Of a stretch of 64,000 nucleotides of DNA, positions 1 to 10,184 are shown in pieces (positions within the stretch are counted from its first letter, which is position 1; each line of letters starts with the position of its first letter). Location of the stretch: the NCBI GenBank assembly GCA_000827495.1, contig KN817672.1, positions 1 through 64,000 on the forward strand, given 5' to 3'. Source of the stretch: Hypholoma sublateritium FD-334 SS-4. Its lineage: Eukaryota; Basidiomycota; Agaricomycetes; Agaricales; Strophariaceae. The notes under the pieces were generated by a model that saw only the letters and a program-made list of their open reading frames with translations, was not told the DNA's origin and did not search any database. A program made the translations under genes and the position numbers.

Positions 1-549
1 AGTGCGTGCTGTTTCAGTGTAGGTAACAGGTAGCATGACTCGGAACCGGTGAAGGCGAGCTCTCCAATTAATTTGATGCGAACTTGAACTTAAACGCGCG
101 CATCGACATTTTTTGAGAGGTATGAACTGCGCCATGACCCTGTTAGGCCATGAGCATATTAAGAGACGGGACGCGGNGATCTGTCATTAGTAGTAGCTGC
201 CCATGATGTAAGTTGAGTGGTGAGAAAAGAGAAATCAGTGTACATCCGAGTCACTATCTCACCCCAACCCTGCTTTACACGTTCATGCCATGACCCATCC
301 CTCTCTATGTGTGCAACGCCGCCGGCATTGGCCCCCGAACTGTCCTCACAGCCAATAAACCGCTAAATGTTCTTCAAACCTGAGACCCTAATTTCCTACG
401 TCATTGCGGTCACTCACTGTGCTTGCTAGGAAGAGTTTTCGCTAGAAGTTCAACTAAACACCATCCACTCTCTTCAAAACTCGAGCCTGATCTCAAAAAC
501 CGTGATTGTGATATACGTCCTCCCTTCGAATCCTCAAATCACTTGTCGG
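1..549. other. Unassigned sequence at left edge
   Basis: No reading frame here could be tied to a protein family. The segment has an ambiguous base at 177. It lies directly upstream of the importin-beta relic and may contain more of its decayed 5' part, but I could not recognise it. Confidence 0.4.
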
Positions 550-1285
550 CAGAAGGGCAAGCGCAACTACATCGTGCAAGTTATCCGCGAGACCTCTCAA
601 AATGCGTCTGTCGCTGTCCAAACCGACGCCCTCGAATATCTTGTGCGCGTCATGAATCTGTACTGCTATGGAACAGGGCTCTACATGGTGCGAGCAGGCA
701 CTCTGCTATGTACGTGGTACGGCATTCATCACCTAGATCTAGACAGACAGCCGCTTAGCTGATAGCGTCAGGGATGAAGCATCCTGACGAGCGTTTTGCA
801 CCGCAGGTCGTGGAGTTTTGGTCTTGGGATTGAGGCCCAGGAAGTTCTAATACGAAGATGTCCCAGAAGCTGGATCCAAACTCCTTGAAGGGAGAAGACG
901 CAGAGAATGACGAGTGTGATGTATCGATGGCTCTGCAACATGTATGACTCTGCCCGCCCGCCCGGTGCCCTGTAGGACACCACCGTCCCAGCCGAGATCC
1001 CCCTCATCGAAGAACACATCATGGACCAATCATGGTCCAAAGCAATATTTATGGAGTCATTATCGTGAGTTGCCTCCAAAAATTCGGCCCCCGTTCTAGT
1101 ATGCTGATTGTTCTATGTTGTAGTGTGTCGTTCAGAGGCTGGACCACGACATCCACCCTTTGGTTGATCGCAGCCCTCATACCTGTGGCTTATCCAGAGC
1201 TTGGTCAGGATTGCAAAGTTCTTGAGGCCACTACCCTCGTCGTCGCAATCACATCTGATATTTATCTTATTTCTTCTATAATGTA
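550..1285 (+). pseudogene. Importin subunit beta-1 (KAP95-type) fragment, decayed
   Basis: Importin beta carries importin-alpha/cargo through nuclear pores and is built of HEAT repeats. Several blocks in the right order read like its middle HEAT repeats, but in different frames. Near 560-690 the frame gives KRNYIVQVIRETSQ and then LEYLVRVMNLY, matching the family's IVQV-E-TQ...LV-IM-LYY stretch. At 771-833 it gives GMKHPDER followed by VEFWS and a TGA stop. At 834-848 EAQEV is followed, one base out of frame, by YEDVPEAG near 852. Around 1000-1065 is IPLIEEHI, and around 1208-1270 a block resembling the HVKDTTAWTLGRI segment. Only about 200 of the usual ~860 residues are recognisable and no continuous splice model works. 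Ambiguous bases nearby mean some shifts could be sequencing errors, but the in-frame stop and residue drift favour a true relic. The functional copy must lie elsewhere. Confidence 0.65.
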
Positions 1286-1293
1286 AGGTATAG

Positions 1294-3872
1294 CTACATT
1301 GTCCATCCACGCCGTACATCAAGCGGGACGAGATCAACCAGACATACGCCCCCCGAGCAGTGGCCTACGCCGAGTACGCAGCGGGGACGAGCGCCACGCA
1401 GTGTTCGATGATGGCTCGGCGGCGCTAGGGATCCGCCGACTGAGGACCGCTGCGCACGCCCTTCAAAATCCAGACGGGCATTAGGCCGTCCGTCCGGGAA
1501 CGCTGCAGCACGCAAACGGCGCCGCTCCGCCACCCGAGAGCGCGCAGGACGCAGCCGGGCTGTCCATGCGCTGCTAGAGACGACAAACACACTTGCTGCT
1601 GCGCCCGAGACTACCTCAACCACTGCTACATTGTCCTCCATACGCCGTCGACGAGGTATTCAGCCCGCGGAGCCGGTCGGGGATGTTGCGGTCGAGGACG
1701 TTGGAGATGTAGACATCAGCGCTGCAACGTGTGCGGCGCCGGCATGACAAGATACCATGCTCCGATTGAACGAGAGCGGCGGAGGGGATACGATGCATGG
1801 AGGAAATGGCGGGCAGAAGGGGTGGGGTGTGTTTTGACCATGGGCGTTTGTGGCTAGGCGCGGAAAGGAACTCGCCTCAATGAAGCGCTGCAGGACAGGA
1901 GGGCTGGCAAGGTTGGCAACGTTAGCAGAAACAGAATCAAAATTCTCAGATGCTCACAGTTTGCATTGTATTTAGGCGCGCAATGGAACCAGCAGTAGCA
2001 ATACGCGGACGCGCACCACCACCGACAAGCCGAATATGCGCCGAGCGCAGATACAACAACCAGCGCACCGCAGCCGTCCAGCAAACCCCAAGGCGCACAG
2101 ATCGCGCACGCCCTGCAACATCNGCAGACGAAGTACGCACGCAGCCCTACAGTCAACGCGCCGTAGCTGTCCGTCGATTATCAAGGCACGCAGCGTAGCC
2201 CTTCGACATGGCGATATCAGCGCGGGCGCGGAGTACGTGCAGTTGCACCAGCAGCAACAATCCAGCACGCTGTGGCCGCACAGCGAACGCCCCAACGTAT
2301 CTGCCAACTACGGCTACGTTGGCTCGTCGATCCTGTGCAGACCCAGAGGGAGCGGCAGCTCCTCGAGACGGACATGGACGCGCGGCATATTCCAGTGCTG
2401 CCGCGAATGGGTACGGGCCGCAACAGCCCACGCTCGCGCTGGGCCGGCGAGACTCCGCGGCGCAGGACGAGAAGGTATGGAGGGCGCGGTCGAGGAGGAC
2501 AGAGCGGCGCGGTCGCCGCTGAACTTGTCGGCGTTGGCGCTGGCTCTTCCGTCCGTGGAGGTGGAAACGAGGATGGAGACGAACGACACGCCGCCGCTTC
2601 CGCAAGTGCAGGAGGAAACCATAGAGTCAGACGAGCGCGCCACGGGTGCGGACGCTAGAGAGGAATTGGCGGCTGTGCATGTGGCGAGAGGATGATGGGA
2701 AGACGGAGATGGGGATGGAGGGTGTGGACCAAGTTAGGCAGTCTTGGCCCCCAACAGAGCGAGAATATCCAGGAGGAGGGCGGGACCTTCGGCACCGCGC
2801 GCCCGGACACGCCCATCGCGACGCAAAGCGTGCGCGCGGTCGAGTTCGGAGCGGCCGTCACTCGGAGGTGGGCGAGATCGCGGACGAGTCGCGGAGCGTC
2901 GTCGCGGACGGCGCAGGCTCTCAACTATCCCCCGCACATCGGTTGACGCGCCTGCCGGCCCGATCCGCCGCCGTCTCTTGAGGGAAGGGCTGTTGGCTGC
3001 CTGTGCTGTTGGCTGTACAGAGGTATATGGAGGGCGCCGACGCACTGCTGCCGCCGTCGCTCTCATTGCCCTCGTCGCGGTCGTCGTCATCGCTGTCGCC
3101 GGCTGCGAAGATCATCGTCGTCGTTGCGTGTTGAGTCCACCCCCGGCTCCCGCGCCCTTGCGCCTGTCAGCGACAGCCTTGCCACGTTGGTGGCAGCCGT
3201 AGAGTCGCCCAAACCGCCCGCGCCCGTATCCACACAACCCGCAGAACTTGGGGAGTATACCGCTATCGAAGATCCGGAAGCGCAGCTTGAAGCCAACACG
3301 GTGCTTAGGCGCGAAGCCACCCCATCCCATCTGTGGAGGCAGCGTTGTTGTATACGCGGAATGGAGGGTGCGCGGGGCGGACAAGGAGTAGCACCGTTCA
3401 GGGGTTGAGTCGGCGCATGCTGAGGAGGCGGCGATGGTGGTTGAGTTTGGTATCGCGTGGGGTGTGGAGAGGCTTGCGGTGGAGGAAAGATCCGTGCTCG
3501 TTGGATAGAAGAAAGCTGATGTGGCGGAGCAGGAGCGAGAGGAGGAGGACATGGCGATCGCTGTTCCTCCCTTCGCACTCGACGCGTCCTGGATGACGAG
3601 AGGACGCCTCAGTCTCGACTGTGCATCGTTGGACTTGGAGGCCGGGCGCATAAACAGACCATCGACAACGCGGCTGCCGAAATGGACGATACACCCCCTC
3701 GAACCGCGCTTCCGGTCTTCCGCGAGTCGCCTGCGCATTATCTGTTACACGACAATCGGGACGAGCTCGCTCTCGCCGAGTTTCCTGAGGTGTAAGCGCT
3801 GGAAGATCNNGACGGTGTGGAGGAGGCGCAATGGGATGGAAAGGGCATGGTACGCGAGAGTGACTCACTTAC
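1294..3872 (+). pseudogene. GC-rich, frame-broken coding tract (unknown protein)
   Basis: This block is much richer in GC than its flanks and is covered by overlapping open frames on both strands. Plus-strand stretches look most protein-like but keep changing frame: an Ala/Thr/Ser-rich piece at about 1570-1745, a Gln-rich then acidic piece at 2220-2695, a hydrophobic Ala/Val-rich run at about 3045-3105 that could be one membrane segment, a Pro-rich piece at 3124-3330, and a final piece ending in DELALAEFPEV before TAA near 3792. Ns occur at 2123, 3809-3810 and 3874. It could be a pseudogene of a low-complexity membrane protein, or a real gene in poor sequence. I do not recognise a family and assign no function. 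Confidence 0.35.
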
Positions 3873-4348
3873 ANGGTAAATACTGATCAACGCATCTCTA
3901 TATCTTTTCTCTTCACACTCATCACTCCTGCTTCAGCTATCTCATCTAACCCTACTTGTCTGTCCTCAACACCGTAAATTCCAGCCCCAATGTAAGTGAC
4001 TTACCTCTCTAACATTCTAACTCTCACTTTCTCCCTACAGGATCCGTCTTAACAGCGCTGTTCTCGTCACTGCCCCCGATCCCCAATGGCCTGGGCATTT
4101 CCGAGTACAACATGGCCAAATTTGTGGCCACTTCCAATTCACGTACCTGCAACCTGCGGGGAATGTTGCCACAGTACGTTATTTTCTACCCTCCATTATT
4201 CATACCAACGCTCCGTAGAGTAATTTCTACCTAGTCAGGTTTACCTCAGATGGCGCGAATGTCATCGTACCTACTGGGGAAATCATTGTCCTTTGGTAGG
4301 TTCCCTTGTTCACTACATTTCCGTACTCCTGACTGTTTATTCGAGAAT
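3873..4348 (+). other. Possible short coding fragment, unassigned
   Basis: Between 4041 and 4171 a plus-strand stretch follows a good acceptor (ctccctacag) and stays open; a second possible mini-exon at about 4240-4297 is flanked by cag and gtaggt. Both look like exons of a small gene, but no start, end or family could be established, and the alternative frames give equally plausible peptides. It may be the tail of whatever the GC-rich tract upstream once encoded. Confidence 0.2.
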
Positions 4349-5612
4349 CGAAAGTTAATTGTCAAGCTTCAAGTCTCGTCCTGCTCGTAATGTAACCTCA
4401 AGCTTGCCAATCGTGTTAGACACATGAATTCCCTTTGTAACGAGTATGTAAACGACTGTAGATCCCTGGTAGTGACTGTGGAATCTCTTCCGTACTACGC
4501 AATCAATTTGAATGAGTGATTCCTCGTGAGGGTGCTTGTTCACCGTCCATTGCTTAGTCAACCGTGCCATTCTCATTTATGAGCCTGTTACTACTTTACA
4601 TTTGAATTATATCTGGCCTGTAGCCTTGGGATCATAATGAATGGTAAGATATTCAATATCTGATGTCAAAACTGTATTTTATTATGAAGTTTGCCACCAT
4701 TTCATGGCATCAGACAATCACTTTGCAGTATTTTAATCATCGGTAGCGCCTGGTGAAGTAACCAGTGCCCGACATTAAAACTGTAGTTTGATGAGGAACC
4801 TTGCAACCACTTGACAGCATAGTACAATATCATTACGGTATTTTTTATCGTGGATGAAGCGTCAGTGAAGTGTCCAAGTTGCGACATGTATACTATAATT
4901 CTCCTATCAACCTTACACCTACTTCATAAATGATGATAATCTACTTGCTGTATTTAAATTACTTCATCTTGCAGAAACAATGATATATCCAAGTTACAAC
5001 GCCATAGTAGTCCTGTAACGTGCATCTAACATGTTATCAGCTGTTATCGAGGCAGTATAATACTGCCAAAGGATCATCAACGTCATAAGGCTAAATCGGG
5101 ATATCCTTAATTTCCTGATGGTACTTATCATTAATCTGGTAGTACTGTGTCGTCATAATGCACTGGCACGAAATTCCCAAGTAATCAAATGTCGTCCGGG
5201 CTGAAATGCAACCATCGGATTTCCTCTCTACTTATTACATACTCAGAATCAACTCCAGTTACCGGTCAAGATATGCCTTGCTTCCTGCCTGACACGGCTC
5301 GTCAACCGTAGCCGTTATGTTAATTATAGTACTCATCGGACCTGTATCGGCCGGGATTTGGTCTGATTTGGTCCTCGGAATCGGAAGAGCTCACTGGCCC
5401 AAGCTCAAGCTTCCATGAAGCGCAGTCGTTGAAGGTTGTCAACTTGCGAGCAACTTGTGAGTCTGTGACTGCGCAGCAATAAGTTTGCTTGAAAGTCGAA
5501 GCTTGTTAGTTCTTTCGTTTTTGAGATACCGTGACCTGGAACTCAGACGAAATTCACGTAAATAATACTCACGGTCCGATTTAGAACCCGCGTCTGTTTC
5601 ACTAATCCCACC
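4349..5612. other. AT-rich intergenic region
   Basis: No supportable gene. The short open frames here are scattered and lack splice or codon support. The region contains the diverged tandem repeat listed separately and ends in the 5' flank of the F-box gene. Confidence 0.6.
4662..4975 (+). repeat. Diverged tandem repeat, about 110 bp period, ~3 units
   Basis: Three successive units begin with related words: gatgtcaaaactgta at 4662, gacattaaaactgta at 4771 and gacatgtatactata at 4883, giving periods of 109 and 112 bp. Units one and two also share a later block (caccatttcatggcat versus caaccacttgacagcat) and then a T-rich/gtga block in the same order. Unit three is more diverged and runs to roughly 4975. 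No coding potential is visible. Confidence 0.6.
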
Positions 5613-7976
5613 ATGTTACTCAACCTTCCTACGGAGCTCGTTGTCCAGGTTCTTTTGTATCTTGACACTGATCTTGCTTCATGTCGTCTTGCGTGCAAGT
5701 ATCTGGCCAGCGTCGTGCGAGACAGTGTGCTCCTCCAATACCACATAGCTCTGATCGGTGCCAGAGCGACCGACAATCCTTGTTCGGAACTGCCGCTTTC
5801 TAAGAAGCTAGAGCAGCTCAAGAACGGGGAGAGGGCCTGGGCCGTACTGAAGCCCACGTTCACGACGACAATCTCAGTGACACACAACACATCAGGAATC
5901 TACGACCTCACGGGCGGAGTGTATCTTCTGGGGAACCAAGGTCGACGGGATCTGCACTATGTACGACTCCCAAGCCACCCCGGAGAAGAACCCGAATGGT
6001 CGACCATCCACGTTGGGCGTACGATCATCGATATGGGCCTCTGCGTATACGAGCATGATCTGATAGCAGTCGTTACAACGTATGTGCACATTATCTCTCC
6101 GTAGCACAGCACATGACGACATAGTTTATCTAGCACACCAAAGCTGGGAACGCCTGTGTCATACGATATCGAGCTTGTGCTCTTCGAGTTCTCAACATGC
6201 AAGCCACATCCACAAGCACAAAAACATGTCATCCATGTCATGAATACACCTTGGGAAAAGCCTGCAATTGGCATCGAGATCGTTGGGGATAATCTTGTCC
6301 TCGTTCTCTATCACTATCGACACAATGCGAAGCCCGAGGATAGAGTTTTCATATTCGAATGGAAAACGGCTGTCGTAAAATCCGTATGTCCGCTGATTAT
6401 CCTCCTTAGCCTTATGTAATCGCCTATCTAGAGTTTCGCAGTGCCTACTGAAACATACACCGGCCTCATCTTCTTGGACGAACATACGATTCTGTTGCCG
6501 AATACAAATGCAAACGCCCTAGATATTTATCGAATCCCAGAAAAGCCCACATTGCACCTAACCCCTGTACTGTCGTTGTTGCTTCCCCGACTGGCCGACA
6601 ACCGCACCGTAGGCAGTATCTCATGTCGTGCCGAACCCAATCCGATCGGCGCTTCGTCGTATATACACAAGAAGAAACAAGCGAAGGAGCGCTCCGCGGC
6701 ACTGGGCGACGAGCCGCAGGCAGAGGACATGTTCCCCAAGCGTGGCTACCTCGCCGACGCTGAGACGGCTATCTGCATTTTCGCACTGCGCGTCCAGGGT
6801 GTGGAGCTCGGCCAGTTCCTCTTCGGCCACACGTTCACGTTTGTTGTCTTGCGCAATTCGCTGCTTGACGCCCTTGCGGCGTTTGAGAGCGGGCAGACGG
6901 CGGGAAGGATTCCGCGTCCGTCGCATCCGTCCTCGGAGTCCGCCGACCCCGCGGTGGCGCTCGCGCCCACTATCGACTGGGCGGAGTGGGGACCCGGTAT
7001 CACGCGGTGGTTTAACTCGGACAGCATCCCCACGCGCTGGATCACCACGACGGCTGGGCAGCGGTGTGTGCTAATTGCCGAGAGCGCGCCGGAGACCGGC
7101 TTCCCGTATGTGGTGCTCAATTTCAATCCGGAGAGCGTGCGGAAGATGAAGGCGTGGCTCAAGGCAAGTCGGGAACGCGAAAAAGAGCGCGAACTCCGTG
7201 CGCGCGAAGAGAACCAGGAACGTGCGTTGGCGGAAGCGCGAGAGTGGGCGGAATCCACTATGGCTGCGCAAGCGGAGGACGACCCCATGGATTCCGATGG
7301 CGATTTTCTGGTATCGAGGTACGAGATCCCGGGTGCGGACGAGTACGAAGACGGCGACGAATCGCCCCTGGTCTACCACACGGGGCTGGCGATTGTAGAC
7401 GAAGACGACCTGCCACCATCAAGCCATGCCGGACCTTCGATTTCCTGGGAGAGCGTGGACCTCGGTGACGATATGCTCCACTCCACTTTAACAGCTGCTA
7501 CTTCGTCCTCTGCGGCGGAAGGTGACATGGATGAAGCCGTGCAAGAGCACGCTCATTTCGACGCCCCGAACGGTCACGCACATGAGGACGCGGACGCCTT
7601 TGACCTCGACGCGGAGGCGTCCGCCATGGAATTTGACGCGGAACTGGACACGAGCGACGAGAACGCGAGCATGCACCATATGGACTTCCTCGATTCCGCT
7701 TCTGACGCTGGCGGCGCATCGAGTGTAGCAAATGGTCACATTGGCGCCGAGCGCAGTGTCAACGACCCGCTCGATGGGCTGGATGCACTTGCTGCGCGGC
7801 GCGTCTGGTGCGTTACAACGGCAGAGATCGTGGAACCCATGGACACATTCGCAGAGCATGTCGAAGGTCGGCTGCCTTATGTTGCCTGCGCCAGTGCTCA
7901 GACGTACGCATATCACGGCGTATTGCTAGATGAAGAACGGGTTATTGGGATCAGGGTGCGCCCAGGTCATCATTGA
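5613..7976 (+). CDS. F-box protein with predicted propeller-like body and acidic tail
   Basis: Predicted role: substrate adaptor of an SCF-type ubiquitin ligase. The model is join(5613..6079, 6134..6383, 6432..7976), 753 aa; all introns are GT-AG (gtatgt...tctag, gtatgt...tctag) and the frame is continuous. Residues 1-40 form an F-box (LLNLPTELVVQVLLYLDT followed by CRLACKYL). The next ~350 residues have short beta-rich segments typical of basidiomycete F-box proteins with a C-terminal propeller. Residues ~420-475 are a charged helix rich in RE/RAREE. The last ~260 residues are strongly acidic and probably disordered. The substrate cannot be told. The start is the first ATG of the F-box reading and lies just before the conserved motif. 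It is not a close relative of the F-box gene at 28.5-30.3 kb. Confidence 0.85.
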
Positions 7977-9113
7977 ACTTATCGCCCCATTTTAATTTTT
8001 TCGATACGCGTCGCAGACTGACTTCTTGGATCGGATCCGGCAAATCGAGGTGCATCATTTCGGATAAAGAGTAAGTGTACGTTTTCAATTACGTGGATGT
8101 CCTCGCACATTGGATAGCACCACGATCGTAGACTATCGTCTACTTGAGACATCTACACGCCGTTTTGCTTTCGGCCTAACTGATGTATCTGTAAATAACC
8201 TTCGCTGAACGACAGTAAGACATCTTGGTCACATGCTGTTGTATTACGTGTCGCGGTTGTGCACAGTGCACACGAGTAATTTGTATTTTGACATGTGGCT
8301 TCTTTTCCATAGATAAAAGCCAAATTACCTGAGCTACTTGCAGGCGACGGCGAATCTAATCGAAGGGCAACCGAAGGAGTTACGAACTTAGGTCGTGCTT
8401 ACACCGGAATAATTGAACTCAGATTGAACTTAAGTGGAAAACTTGGTATTAGCTGATGCTGACTTGTATCCGCAGAGAAAGGATCAGCTCTTTGATGCTG
8501 CGGTGGAATTTTTGCTCTGTAGATTTGCCTGAGAAGCTACTAGTATATACTTACTCTGAATCGACGGGCGTGCGGTGCTTCTAAGCTGCCTCATGAAACT
8601 CACTCATTCTAATATACATACGCAATTGTTATCCATACGGACGGTACGGGAAATCCTCTCTACCAGCTGACAATGCTGTTATAGAGGCCTACACGACCCG
8701 ACACCATTGCATTGGGCCGCTACTCGAACTTTGTGGGTTGGTCGCATATTCTTATTATCAGAACCTATCGTATACATATCCGAGTATGATAGGGTTGATC
8801 CCAATTGGTGAAAGCTAGATTCTTGAAGCTAGATATCCATCTATGGATGAATACAGTTGCGCGGATCCTCTGCGTAGATGCTCTTTTGGACAAATCGCAC
8901 CTCGCACCAGCAGACCCGTAGCATGCGTACAGTACTTACTCATGGTATCTACTTCGTTCTCATGCCAAAGTGACACCGTTCATGATAAATAATATTCATG
9001 ATCACGCCTTGGCAGCAAATTTCGTGGATTTGGAAAAGCGTGTACAAGGCGTTTACTCATACAGGCTATCTATTTATATTACATTGTTATTTTTAACTTC
9101 AGGACAAATATAG
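7977..9113. other. Intergenic region
   Basis: About 1.1 kb with frequent stops in all frames. I see no gene, tRNA or clear repeat in it. Confidence 0.6.
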
Positions 9114-9443
9114 ACCAGCAGGGACCTCGGAACCGTTAGCAGTGCCTTCTGCCGTGTTTGTAAGAAACCGCATTGGGGTGAGGAGGCTCCAATCGACTGC
9201 TCGAACGGGCCGAACAGCATGACCTTTCCAGCTATTGACCTCGGTGACATGTACTATGTCGCTTCGGCCACCTATTGGGGATCGATGAGCGCTGAGCGCT
9301 GGGCGACGACATCTTCTTATCTTTTTGGATTGATCGACGGGCGATCCGTCGTTTTGGCACCAGAACCACGACGAACGGTGAGTAGAAATTTTGGGGATTC
9401 TCAACTCGGTCACGGGCATGAGTGGCTAGATTTCTCCGGTTAG
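9114..9443 (+). other. Unrecognised open stretch, possible exon
   Basis: A plus-strand frame is open from 9114 to a good donor-like gtgagt at 9378 (and to 9443 if unspliced). The peptide has a CRVCKKPHWG motif near its start and a hydrophobic, aromatic-rich middle (DLGDMYYVASATYWG). No start codon with a convincing upstream exon was found and no homologous family comes to mind. It could be one exon of a decayed gene. The opposite strand is also open over 9099-9419, which weakens the case. Confidence 0.22.
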
Positions 9444-10184
9444 ATTGATAACATGCCCTCGGCTAGATATCGTGCGCTCCGCTACCGTGTTCTGACTGGC
9501 TCAGGCTAGTTGGGGGCTGTGGCATGACCATTTAGATACCGCATCGGCAGGTTACTCCGTCACCATGTGAAGTACCAATCGGAATTAAAGAAGTCAATTC
9601 CAGGTGGAAAGTGTAAACGAGAGAATTATGAAAAGCGACCACACAATGGCTGTTAAATAGTGTCGGAACTCAACCGTGCTTGTGCTCCAAATACAATCAG
9701 AAGGATCCTCAAGCTTTTAATGGAAGATTTTAAGTCGTAGGATATAGAAATTTATTCAATGAGATATAATATTCTCTTTACAATCGAGGCATTCCAAGAG
9801 TACTTTATCGATAAGTTTAGTCGAAATTTAGACAATCTTTTACCGAGAGAAGTCGTACATACTGAGCCAATTGATGTAAAGTTAATGCAAATTAAAGTTT
9901 ACTACCAGACCCCCATTTTCGATTTTGCTTTGCAATTCTACGTATTACCGTAAATCTGGTCTTTGGGCCCCTAAGCTCTAACACTCCCAGTGGGAACGGA
10001 TTCTTTAAGGTCCGTATTTTTACCCGTTCCCTCGAGGTAAGTATCTCTGGAACCGCTATCCGTGTAACATCCAGATGTCAAATTTCCGCATTGGTTGTGG
10101 TGGATCGCGATTTTCAGAGGTGGTTTAGGGTATATAAGAGAGCAAAATTCACATATGTCGAGTCGTGATAATATCCCCAGCGCA
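9444..10184. other. Intergenic region and promoter of the oxalate decarboxylase gene
   Basis: AT-rich; a 64-codon open frame at 9759-9953 has composition expected by chance. The right end carries the TATA element for the downstream gene. Confidence 0.6.
10131..10138 (+). promoter_or_regulatory. TATA box of oxalate decarboxylase gene
   Basis: The octamer tatataag lies about 47 nt before the ATG at 10185, a normal distance for a fungal core promoter with a short 5' leader. Confidence 0.55.
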
